A stretch of DNA of 64,000 bases from positions 30,894-94,893 of the forward strand of contig CAXIWQ010000381.1 in the NCBI GenBank assembly GCA_964036275.1, given 5' to 3'. Of the stretch, positions 13,431 to 23,007 are shown in pieces. The notes under the pieces are model-generated. The model was not told the origin of the DNA. It saw only the letters and a list, made by a program, of their open reading frames with translations, and searched no databases. Position numbers and translations under genes: made by a program. Each line of letters starts with the position of its first letter. Position 1 is the first letter of the stretch. Source of the stretch: Litoditis marina (lineage: Eukaryota > Nematoda > Chromadorea > Rhabditida > Rhabditidae).

Positions 13431-14897
13431 TGTTGCTCCCAGCTACAAAAACCTAATACGACTCCATATTCTGTGGCGCACAGCCACAAAAGACAAATTA
13501 ACGCGGTTATTGACTCTTTGCCGTAAAGCTACAAAATAAAAGTTTATACGGCTATCAAGTATGTTGCTCCCAGCTACAAAGACCTAACACGACTATATAT
13601 TTAGTGGCGCACAGCCACAAAAGACGACTTAACGCGGTTATTGACTCTTTGCCTTGCAGCTACAGAAAAAAGTTCATACGGCTATCAAGTCTGTTGCTCC
13701 CAGATACAAAAACCTAAGACGACTATGTATTCTGTGGCGCACAGCCACAAAAGACGAATTAACGCGTTATTGACTCTTTGCCTTGCAGCTACAGAGAACA
13801 GTTCATACGGCTATCAAGTCTGTTGCTCCCAACTACAAAAACCTAATACGACTTTATATGCTGTGGCGCACAACACAAAAGACAAATTAACGCGGTTATT
13901 GACTCTTTGCCTTGCAGCTACAGAAAAAAGTTTATACGGCTATCAAGTCTGTTGCTCCCAGCTACAAAAACCTAAGACGACTATATATTCTGTGGCGCAC
14001 AGCCACAAAAAACGAATTAACGCGTTATTGACTCTTTGCCTTGCAGCTACAGAGAACAGTTCATACGGCTATCAAATCTGTTGCTCCCAGCTACAAAAAC
14101 CTAATACAACAATCTATTTTGTGGCGCACATCCACCAAATACGAATTAACGCGGTTATTGACTTTTTGCCTTGCACCTACAAAAAAAATCATACGGCTAT
14201 CAAGTCTGTTGCTCCCAACTACAAAAACCTAATACGACTTTATATTCTGTGGCGCACAACCACAAAAGACAAATTAACGCGGTATTGACTCTTTGCCTTG
14301 CAGCTACAGAAAAAAGTTTATACGGCTATCAAGTCTGTTGCTCCCAGCTACAAAAACCTAATACGATTATCTATTCTGTGGCGCACAGCCACGAAATACG
14401 AATTAACGCGGTTATCGACTCTTCGGGCTTGCAGTTACAGAAAAAAAACTCATACGGCAATCAAGTCTGTTGCTCCCAACTACAAAAACCTAATACGACT
14501 TTATATTCTGTGGCGCACAGCCACAAAAGACAGATTAACGCGGTTATTGACTCTTTGCCTTGCAGCTACAGAAAAAAGTTATTACGGCTATCAAGTATGT
14601 TGCTCCCAGCTAGAAAAACCCAATACAACTATCTTTTCTGTGGCACACAGCCACAAAAGACAAATTAACGCGGTTATTAACTCTTTGCCTTGCAGCTACA
14701 GAGAAAAGTTTATACGGCTATCAAGTCTGTTGCTCCCAGCTACAAAAACCTAATACGACTTGCTATTCTGTGGCGCACAGCCACAAAGACAAATAACGCG
14801 GTTATTGACTCTTTACCGTGCAGCTACAGGAAAAAAGTTTATACGGCTATCGAGTATGTTGCTCCCAGCTACAAAAACCTAATACGACAATCTATTC
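13170..14897 (+). repeat. Indel-rich satellite edge left of the insertion
   Basis: Monomers next to the insertion carry many private small changes: AATTACGCGG at about 13,367, ACAAAATAAAAG at about 13,530, ACAACACAAAAG at about 13,870, GCGGTATTGAC at about 14,280, CTTCGGGCTTG at about 14,423, AAGTTATTACGG at about 14,577 and CAAATAACGCGG at about 14,790. Either the array decays at this edge or the consensus is less accurate here. The last satellite bases are CTATTC at 14,892-14,897. Confidence 0.7.
14894..14897 (+). other. Putative target-site duplication ATTC, left copy
   Basis: ATTC is the last satellite sequence before the insertion and matches the first satellite sequence after it. Four bases is short enough that chance or microhomology cannot be excluded. 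Confidence 0.6.
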
Positions 14898-15092
14898 ATG
14901 AAAAAGTGGGGGCCCAACGACTGTGAGATTTGTCTCTGCTGTGCGCCCCTTAGACAGCTACTCTCAAATGGAGCAGCTACTGCTACAAAAACCGAAAAAT
15001 AATAATATACTCAAGTATAACTGTTCATCACAAACATACAAAAGTCGTAAAATATTTTTTCAAACCTGTAAACTAGAATCTACAAATCACAG
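14894..15092 (+). mobile_element. Foldback element, left inverted arm (199 bp)
   Basis: Reads ATTCATGAAAAAGTGGGGGC at its outer end and ends at ACAAATCACAG. Its reverse complement is found at 15,221-15,421 with only two single-base length differences (TGTCTCTG versus TGTCTTCTG, and a run of five versus six A in CTACAAAAACCG), so the arms are about 99% identical. Such nearly perfect long arms around a short non-coding spacer are typical of foldback or MITE-like elements and suggest recent origin or arm homogenisation. The arm contains GCTACAAAAACC (14,982-14,993), a 12-base word also present in nearly every satellite monomer. Confidence 0.88.
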
Positions 15093-15220
15093 CTGCGAAT
15101 GAGAGAACAACTGTTAAATAATATGACAAGCGTAGCACCTAGAGTTGAAGTAACGACAAAAAACTGCAAACCTTTGTCCGCAACACCAGAAAATTTACAA
15201 TTGACTACGTGAGTTAACAT
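15093..15220. other. Foldback spacer (128 bp)
   Basis: Unique sequence between the two inverted arms. It has no open frame of note and no similarity to the satellite that I can see. It would form the loop if the arms paired. Confidence 0.8.
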
Positions 15221-15421
15221 CTGTGATTTGTAGATTCTAGTTTACAGGTTTGAAAAAATATTTTACGACTTTTGTATGTTTGTGATGAACAGTTATACTT
15301 GAGTATATTATTATTTTTCGGTTTTTTGTAGCAGTAGCTGCTCCATTTGAGAGTAGCTGTCTAAGGGGCGCACAGCAGAAGACAAATCTCACAGTCGTTG
15401 GGCCCCCACTTTTTCATGAAT
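15221..15421 (-). mobile_element. Foldback element, right inverted arm (201 bp)
   Basis: Reverse complement of 14,894-15,092. It contains GGCGCACAGC at 15,367-15,376 and AAGACAAAT at 15,379-15,387, both on the plus strand and in the same order as in satellite monomers of the GGCGCACAGCCACAAAAGAC type. The outer end reads CACTTTTTCATGAAT. Confidence 0.88.
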
Positions 15422-15489
15422 TTTTCTCTTTTTGTATACATGCCGTAGGTATGTAGTTTGATCTGTACGGTGCAGATAAAACTGTTTTC
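15422..15489. other. AT-rich linker, nothing recognised
   Basis: Short stretch between the foldback and the tandem repeats, beginning TTTTCTCTTTTTGTATAC. No repeat, gene or signal is recognised. Confidence 0.6.
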
Positions 15490-16105
15490 TCAATGAACCA
15501 CTTGTCAAGAATTACCATCATTCGAAAAAATATGACGTCAACATTGCAGTTCTAAAAACCTACTTCGTCTGCCCTTTCGAATCCAGAATACGTCATATTT
15601 AGACAAAGTTTCATCGTTAATATACCATTTTTAAAATATTTTCAGCATTTGAAAATATATGTGACGCCAATTTTTTTAAAAGTTGACGTCATCTGGCCTT
15701 CTGAATTCCAGAATACGTCATATTTAGACAAAGTTTCATCGTTAATATACCATTTTTAAGATATTTTTAGCATTTGAAAATATATTTCACGTCAATTTTT
15801 TTAAAAGTTGACGTCATCTGGCCTTCTGAATTTCAGAATACGTCATATTTAGACAAAGTTTCATCGTTAATATACCATTTTTAAGATATTTTCACCATTT
15901 GAAAATATATCTGACGTCAACTTTGCACTTTTCAAAAATGACGTCATCTGGTCTCCAGAATCCCAGAATACGTCACTCTTAGATTGAGTTTCACCGTTAG
16001 TTGACCCTTTCTAAGATATTACCATCATTTGAAAATATATGTGACGTCAACTTTGCACTTTTCAAAAATGACGTCATCTGGTCTCCAGAATCCTGAAGGA
16101 CGTCA
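15490..16105 (+). repeat. Tandem repeat, 125-130 bp unit with TGACGTCA palindromes
   Basis: About 4.5 copies, marked by a CGTCA word at 15,591, 15,716, 15,841, 15,971 and 16,101 (periods 125, 125, 130, 130). A unit reads CAGAATACGTCATATTTAGA, AAGTTTCATCGTTAATATAC, TTTTTAAGATATTTTCAGCA, TTTGAAAATATATGTGACGT, then a second TGACGTCA and CTGGCCTTCTGAATTCC. The two middle units are closest to each other, and the outer ones are diverged. The sequence is unrelated to the surrounding satellite although the period is nearly the same. Internal tandem repeats of this kind are common in non-autonomous transposons. Confidence 0.88.
15533..16076. promoter_or_regulatory. Cluster of seven TGACGTCA palindromes (CRE-like)
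   Basis: Perfect TGACGTCA occurs at 15,533, 15,684, 15,809, 15,912, 15,939, 16,042 and 16,069. Degenerate versions are at 15,662 (TGACGCCA) and 15,787 (TCACGTCA). In the two last complete units the pair is 27 bp apart; in the two before it is 22 bp. This octamer is the canonical cAMP-response element bound by CREB/ATF bZIP factors in animals. Binding here is inference only. Confidence 0.5.
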
Positions 16106-16266
16106 GAAATACAATACTTCAGATTCAAACAAATTGCACGTTGGCATCATATTTCAATTTTCAAGCAAATCGGTAATTGTTTCTCTACGTTACAGTACAG
16201 TTTGAGTTATCGACCGGACAGAGATAGTGAGAGAGCGTGCTGAATGGAGAGACGCAGACACTTTTC
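16106..16266. other. Unassigned part of the insertion
   Basis: Follows the tandem repeat and includes a purine-rich stretch around GACAGAGATAGTGAGAGAGC (about 16,217). No open frame, repeat or known motif is recognised. Confidence 0.6.
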
Positions 16267-16575
16267 GAAAATGTCTATAACTTTGATTAAAACAATTTTT
16301 TTGCAAATTTTTTTTGGTCCGCCAGGGTTTGAGTAGGTATCACATGTCTTCCACAACTTTCAACAAAATCGATTCAGTAGAAACCCTTTAACTGGGAATT
16401 TTCCCTTATCACGATTACACACTCCTAAAACGTCTATAACTTTGACAAAAACATTTTTTTCCTAATTTTTTTTTGGTCCGCCAGGGTTTGAGTAGGTATC
16501 ACATGTCTTCCACAATTTTCAACGAAATCGATTCAGTAGAAACCCTTAAACTGGGAATTTTTCCCTTGTCACAAC
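16267..16575 (+). repeat. Direct repeat pair, 159-bp period
   Basis: Two copies starting at GTCTATAACTTTGA, at 16,273 and 16,432. Each contains TTTGGTCCGCCAGGGTTTGA, TAGGTATCACATGTCTTCCA, AATCGATTCAGTAGAAACCC and CTGGGAATTTTCCC. They differ by scattered substitutions and short T-run changes. A much weaker third echo may be present at about 16,640-16,735 (ATAACTTGG, AACCGATTTCGAT, TGTAGAAACTTCCCCAG). Confidence 0.85.
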
Positions 16576-16606
16576 CCACCCACCCACCCACCCACCCACC
16601 CACACA
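16573..16606 (+). repeat. (CCCA)n microsatellite
   Basis: Seven to eight CCCA units followed by CACACAC. On the minus strand this produces a short Gly-Trp-Val-rich open frame that is only a translation of the microsatellite. Confidence 0.92.
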
Positions 16607-16834
16607 CGACGGAAGTTGGCGCTCTTGATGAAGCGAAAACTTCATAACTTGGCTCAAACTCAACCGATTTCGATAAAATTTGGAGCACACTTTGCGATTA
16701 TGCTGTAGAAACTTCCCCAGTTTGTAAAAGTTTTGTTTTGCAAATTTCAGCCTTTTTATGGGAAAACTAAAAAACGGAGGCGCGCATTAGCCGGACCAAA
16801 GACAAATCTCGCACAGCGCTTCGCGCTGCGCGCG
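16607..16834. other. Right end of the insertion with GC-rich hairpin
   Basis: After the microsatellite comes unique sequence ending in AAGACAAATCTC (16,799-16,810) and CAGCGCTTCGCGCTG (16,814-16,828), which can fold as CAGCG/CGCTG, then CGCGCG. AAGACAAATCTC is also in the right foldback arm (15,379-15,390) in the same orientation. So two right-hand ends of related type may exist within this insertion. Confidence 0.55.
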
Positions 16835-16838
16835 ATTC
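16835..16838 (+). other. Putative target-site duplication ATTC, right copy
   Basis: First satellite bases after the insertion. Together with 14,894-14,897 they restore the uninterrupted satellite word CTATTCTGTGG. Confidence 0.6.
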
Positions 16839-19054
16839 TGTGGCGCACAGCCACAAAGCACGAATTAACGCGGTTATCGACTCCTTGCCTTGCAACTACA
16901 GAGAACAGTTCATACGGCTATCAAGTCTGTTGCTCCCAGATACAAAAACCTAATACGACTATCTATTATGTGGCGCACAGCCACAAATTACGAATTAACG
17001 CGGTTATCGACTCTTTGGCTTGCAGTTACAGAGAAAAGTTCATACGGCTATCAAATCTGTTGCTCCCAGCTACAAAAACCTAATACGACAATCTATTCTG
17101 TGGCGCACAGCCATAACAAACGAAATAACGCGGTTATTGACTCTTTGGCTTGCAGTTACAGAGAAGAGTTTATACGGCTATCAAGTCTGTTGCTCCCAGC
17201 AACAAAAACCTAATACGACTCCATATTCTGTGGCGCACAGCCACAAAAGACAAATTAACGCGGTTATTGACTCTTTGCCGTAAAGCTACAGAAAAAAGTT
17301 TATACGGCTATCAAGTATGTTGCTCCCAGCTACAAAGACTCAACACGACTATATATTTCGTGGCGCACAGCCACAAAAGACGACTTAACGCGGTTATTGA
17401 CTCTTTGCCTTGCAGCTACAGAAAAAAGTTCTACGCTATCAAGTATGTTGCTCCCAGATACAAAAACTTAAGACAACTATATATTCTGTGGCGCACAGCA
17501 CAAAAGACGAATTAACGCGTTATTGACTCTTTGCCTTGCAGCTACAGAGAACAGTTCATACGGCTATCAAATCTGTTGCTCCCAGCTACAAAAACCTAAT
17601 ACGACAATCTATTCTGTGGCGCACAGCCACAAAATACAAATCATCGCGGTTATCGACTTGTTGGCTTGCAGCTACAGAGAAAAGTTCATACGGCTATCAA
17701 GTCTGTTGCTCCCAGCTACAAAAACCTAATACGACTATATATTCTGTGGCGCACAGCCACAAAAGACGAATTAACGCGGTTATTGACTCTTTGCCTCGCA
17801 GTTACAGAAAACATTTCATACGGCTATCAAATCTGTTGCGCCCAGCTACAAAAACCTAATACGACAATCTATTCTGTGGCGCACAGCCACAAAGACGAAT
17901 TAACGCGGTTATTGACATTTTGACTTGCAGCTACAAAAAAAATCATACGGCTATCAAGTCTGTTGCTTCCAACTACAAAAACATAATACGACTTTATATT
18001 CTGTGGCGCACAGCCACAAAATACAAATTAACGCGGTTATTGACTCTTTGCCTTGCAGTTACAGAGAACATTTCATACGGCTATCAAATCTGTTGCTCCA
18101 GCTACAAAAACCTAATACGACTTTATATTCTGTGGCGCACAGCCACAAAAGACAAATTAACGCGGTTATTATCTCTTTGCCTTGCAGCTACAGAAAAAAG
18201 TTTATACGGCTATCAAGTCTGTTGCTCCCAGCTACAAAAACCTAATACGACTTTATATTCTGTGGCGCACAGCCACAAAAGACAAATTAACGCGGTTATT
18301 GACTCTTTGCCGTGCAGCTACAGAAAAAAAGTTTACATGGCTATCAAGTATGTTGCTCCCAGCTAGAAAAACCCAATACAACTATCTATTCTGTGGCACA
18401 CAGCCACAAAATACGATATAACGCGGTTATCGACTCTTTGCCTTGCAGCTACAGAAAAAAGTTTATACGGCTATCAAGTCTGTTGCTCATGGCTACAAAA
18501 ACCTAATACGACTTTATATCCTATGGCGCACAGCCACAAAAGACAAATTAACGCGGTTATTACCTCTTTGCCTTGCAGCTACAGAAAAAAGTTCATACGG
18601 CTATCAAGTCTGTTGCTCCCAGCTACAAAAACCTGATACGACAATCTATTCTGTGGCGCACAGCCACAAAAGACGAATTAACGCGGTTATTACCTCTTTG
18701 CCTTGCAGCTACAGAAAAAAGTTCATACGGCTATCAAGTCTGTTGCTCCCAGCTACAAAAACCTAATACGACTTTATATTCTGTGGCGCACAGCCACAAA
18801 AGACAAATTAACGCGGTTATTGACTCTTTGCCGTGCAGCTACAGGAAAAAGGTTATACGGCTATCAAATATGTTGCTCCCAGCTACAAAAACCCAATACG
18901 ACTATCTATTCTGTGGTGCACAGCCACAAAATACGAATTAACGCGGTTATCGACTCTTTGCCTTGCAGCTACAGAGAACAGTTCATACGGCTATCAAATC
19001 TGTTGCTCCCAGCTACAAAAACCTAATACGACAATCTATTCTGTGGCGCACAGC

Positions 19055-20351
19055 CACAAAATACGAATTATCGCGGTTATCGACTTGTTGGCTTGCAGCT
19101 ACAGAGAAAAGTTCATACGGCTATCAAGTCTGTTGCTCCCAGCTACAAAAACCTGATACGACAATCTATTCTGTGGCGCACAGCCACAAAAGACAAATTA
19201 ACGCGGTTATTACCTCTTTGCCTTGCAGCTACAAAAAAAAATGCATGCGGCTATCAAGTCTGTTGCTCCCAGCTACGAAAACCTAATACGACTCTATATT
19301 CTGTGGCGCACAGCCACAAAAGACAAATTAACGCGGTTATTGACTCTTTGCCGTGCAGCTACAGGAAAAAGGTTATACGGCTATCAAGTATGTTGCTCCC
19401 AGCTGAAAAAACCTAATACGACTATCTATTCTGTGGCGCACAGCCACAAAATACGAATTAACGCGGTTATCGACTCTTTGCCTTGCAGCTACAGAGAACA
19501 GTTCATACGGCTATCAAGTCTGTTGCTCCCAGCTACAAAAACCTAATACGACTATATATTCTGTGGCGCACAGCCACAAAAGACGAATTAACGCGGTTAT
19601 TGACTCTTTGCCTCGCAGTTACAGAGAATATTTCATACGGCTATCAAATCTGTTGCTCCCAGCTACAAAAACCTAATACGACAATCTATTCTGTGGCGCA
19701 CAGCCACAAAAGACAAATTAACGCGGTTATTGACTCTTTGCCGTGCAGCTACAGGAAAAAGGTTATACGGCTACCAAGTATGTTGCTCCCAGCTACAAAA
19801 ACCTAATACGACTATCTATTCTGTGGCGCACAGCCACAAAATACGAATTGACGCGGTTATCGACTCTTTGCCTTGCAGCTACAGAGAACAGTTCATACGG
19901 CTATCAAATCTGTTGCTCCCAGCTACAAAAACCTAATACGACAATCTATTCTGTGGCGCACAGCCACAAAATACAAATTATCGCGGTTATCGACTTGTTG
20001 GCTTGCAGCTACAGAGAAAAGTTCATACGGCTATCAAGTCTGTTGCTCCCAGCTACAAAAACCTAATACGACTATATATTCTGTGGCGCACAGCCACAAA
20101 AGACGAATTAATGCGGTTATTGACTCTTTGCCTCGCAGTTACAGAGAACAGTTCATACGGCTATCAAATATGTTGCTCCCAGCTACAAAAACCTAATACG
20201 ACAATCTATTCTGTGGCGCACAGCCACAAAGACGAATTAACGCGGTTATTGACATTTTGACTTGCAGCTACAAAAAAAATCATACGGCTATCAAGTCTGT
20301 TGCTTCCAAATACAAAAACATAATACAACTTTATATTCTGTGGCGCACAGC
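19055..20351 (+). repeat. 10-monomer higher-order repeat, copy 1 (1,297 bp)
   Basis: Ten monomers in order recur at an offset of 1,297 bp. Markers include the GAAAAAGGTTATACGG monomer, the ATTGACGCGG monomer and the CTGAAAAAACC monomer. Confidence 0.85.
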
Positions 20352-21655
20352 CACAAAATACGAATTATCGCGGTTATCGACTTGTTGGCTTGCAGCTACA
20401 GAGAAAAGTTCATACGGCTATCAAATCTGTTGCTCCCAGCTACAAAAACCTGATACGACAATCTATTCTGTGGCGCACAGCCACAAAAGACAAATTAACG
20501 CGGTTATTACCTCTTTGCCTTGCAGCTACAGAAAAAAATTCATACGGCTATCAAGTCTGTTGCTCCCAGCTACGAAAACCTAATACGACTCTATATTCTG
20601 TGGCGCACAGCCACAAAAGACAAATTAACGCGGTTATTGACTCTTTGCCGTGCAGCTACAGGAAAAAGGTTATACGGCTATCAAGTATGTTGCTCCCAGC
20701 TGAAAAAACCTAATACGACTATCTATTCTGTGGCGCACAGCCACAAAATACGAATTAACGCGGTTATCGACTCTTTGCCTTGCAGCTACAGAGAACAATT
20801 CATACGGCTATCAAGTCTGTTGCTCCCAGCTACAAAAACCTAATACGACTATATATTCTGTGGCGCACAGCCACAAAAGACGAATTAACGCGGTTATTGA
20901 CTCTTTGCCTCGCAGTTACAGAGAATATTTCATACGGCTATCAAATCTGTTGCTCCCAGCTACAAAAACCTAATACGACAATCTATTCTGTGGCGCACAG
21001 CCACAAAAGACAAATTAACGCGGTTATTGACTCTTTGCCGTGCAGCTACAGGAAAAAGGTTATACGGCTACCAAGTATGTTGCTCCCAGCTACAAAAACC
21101 TAATACGACTATCTATTCTGTGGCGCACAGCCACAAAATACGAATTGACGCGGTTATCGACTCTTTGCCTTGCAGCTACAGAGAACAGTTCATACGGCTA
21201 TCAAATCTGTTGCTCCCAGCTACAAAAACCTAATACGACAATCTATTCTGTGGCGCACAGCCACAAAATACAAATTATCGCGGTTATCGACTTGTTGGCT
21301 TGCAGCTACAGAGAAAAGTTCATACGGCTATCAAGTCTGTTGATCCCAGCTACAAAAACCTAATACGACTATATATTCTGTGGCGCACAGCCACAAAAGA
21401 CAAATTAACGCGGTTATTGACTCTTTGCCTCGCAGTTACAGAGAACAGTTCATACGGCTATCAAATATGTTGCTCCCAGCTACAAAAACCTAATACGACA
21501 ATCTATTCTGTGGCGCACAGCCACAAAGACGAATTAACGCGGTTATTGACATTTTGACTTGCAGCTACAAAAAAAAATCATACGGCTACCAAGTCTGTTG
21601 CTTCCAAATACAAAAACATAATACAACTTTATATTCTGTGGCGCACAGCCACAAA
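20352..21655 (+). repeat. 10-monomer higher-order repeat, copy 2
   Basis: Collinear with 19,055-20,351 with few substitutions (for example GTTGATCCCAGC at about 21,340, where copy 1 has GTTGCTCCCAGC). The order diverges near 21,655. Confidence 0.83.
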
Positions 21656-23007
21656 ATACAAATTAACGCGGTTATTGATTCTTTGCCTTGCAGTTACAGA
21701 GAACATTTCATACGGCTATCAAATCTGTTGCTCCCAGCTACAAAAACCTAATACGACTTTATATTCTGTGGCGCACAGCCACAAAAGACAAATTAACGCG
21801 GTTATTACCTCTTTGCCTTGCAGCTACAGAAAAAAAGTTTATACGGCTATCAAGTCTGTTGCTCCCAGCTACAAAAACCTAATACGACTTTATATTCTGT
21901 GGCGCACAGCCACAAAAGACAAATTAACGCGGTTATTGACTCTTTGCCGTGCAGCTACAGAAAAAAGTTTATATGGCTATCAAGTATGTTGCTCCCAGCT
22001 AGAAAAACCCAATACAACTATCTATTCTGTGGCACACAGCCACAAAATACGATATAACGCGGTTATCGACTCTTTGCCTTGCAGCTACAGAAAAAAGTTT
22101 ATACGGCTATCAAGTCTGTTGCTCATGGCTACAAAAACCTAATACGACTTTATATCCTATGGCGCACAGCCACAAAAGACAAATTAACGCGGTTATTACC
22201 TCTTTGCCTTGCAGCTACAGAAAAAAGTTCATACGGCTATCAAGTCTGTTGCTCCCAGCTACAAAAACCTGATACGACAATCTATTCTGTGGCGCACAGC
22301 CACAAAAGACAAATCAACGCGGTTGTTACCTCTTTGCCTTGCAGCTACAGAAAAAAGTTCATACGGCTATCAAGTCTGTTGCTCCCAGCTACAAAAACCT
22401 AATACGACTTTATGTTCTGTGGCGCACAGCCACAAAAGACAAATTAACGCGGTTATTGACTCTTTGCCGTGCAGCTACAGGAAAAAGGTTATACGGCTAT
22501 CAAATATGTTGCTCCCAGCTACAAAAACCTAATACGACTATCTATTCTGTGGCGCACAGCCACAAAATACGAATTAACGCGGTTATCGACTCTTTGCCTT
22601 GCAGCTACAGAGAACAGTTCATACGGCTATCAAATCTGTTGCTCCCAGCTACAAAAACCTAATACGACAATCTATTCTGTGGCGCACAGCCACAAAATAC
22701 GAATTATCGCGGTTATCGACTTGTTGGCTTGCAGCTACAGAGAAAAGTTCATACGGCTATCAAGTCTGTTGCTCCCAGCTACAAAAACCTGATACGACAA
22801 TCTATTCTGTGGCGCACAGCCACAAAAGACAAATTAACGCGGTTATTACCTCTTTGCCTTGCAGCTACAGAAAAAAATTCATACGGCTATCAAGTCTGTT
22901 GCTCCCAGCTACGAAAACCTAATACGACTTTATATTCTGTGGCGCACAGCCACAAAAGACAAATTAACGCGGTTATTGACTCTTTGCCGTGCAGCTACAG
23001 AGAACCG
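21319..23007 (+). repeat. 13-monomer higher-order repeat, copy 1 (1,689 bp)
   Basis: Unit closed by the private marker GAGAACCGTTC at about 22,999. It includes the GTTTATATGGC monomer and the CTCATGGCTAC monomer with TATATCCTATGGCGC. It recurs at an offset of 1,689 bp. Confidence 0.85.

Larger units (their letters stand above)
1..14897 (+). repeat. Satellite array, left block (~130-bp monomer)
   Basis: Head-to-tail tandem array of about 115 monomers, all in one orientation, running in from the left edge. Each monomer reads in order: TACGGCTATCAA, a GTCTGTT/GTATGTT/ATCTGTT variant, GCTCCCAGCTAC, AAAAACCTAATACGA, a variable A/T segment, TGTGGCGCACAGCCACA, an AAATACGAATT or AAAGACAAATT variant, AACGCGGTTAT, a pyrimidine-rich GACTCTTTGCCTTGCAG and CTACAGA plus an A-rich end. 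Subtypes typical of this block are CCCAGATACAAA, CTAGAAAAACCCAATACAACT, GGCGCACAACCAC and GGCACACAGCC. No protein is encoded: 130 is 1 modulo 3, so every frame rotates and meets the TAA in CCTAATACG about once per three monomers. The open frames begin at TTG or GTG, not ATG. Role unknown; centromeric or heterochromatic satellite is the usual setting for such arrays. Confidence 0.97.
14898..16834. mobile_element. 1,937-bp insertion in the satellite (composite element)
   Basis: The satellite word CTATTCTGTGG is split here. The left part ends in ATTC (14,894-14,897), and the right part restarts with ATTC (16,835-16,838) and runs on in phase. So the whole segment behaves like one insertion with a 4-bp target duplication and no loss of satellite. 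Inside, in order: a foldback with ~200-bp arms, a TGACGTCA-bearing tandem repeat, a 159-bp repeat pair, a CCCA microsatellite and a GC-rich end. Near the left end CTGTGAGATTTGTCT (14,921-14,935) faces AGACAAATCTCGCACAG (16,800-16,816) near the right end, which resembles an imperfect terminal inverted repeat. No transposase or reverse transcriptase is encoded, so it would be non-autonomous. The superfamily is not determined, and a stepwise composite origin is possible. Confidence 0.75.

Noticed and set aside
16499..16690. 63-codon minus-strand frame with Gly-Trp-Val repeats
   Set aside because: The repeated residues come from the CCCA microsatellite, and the rest is the 159-bp non-coding repeat. 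No family is recognised.
16267..16735. A third full copy of the 159-bp repeat
   Set aside because: Only scattered short words match after 16,607; too weak to call without alignment.
14898..16834. LTR retrotransposon or autonomous transposase gene in the insertion
   Set aside because: No long direct terminal repeats, no primer-binding site and no open frame of useful size; the long repeats are inverted or internal.
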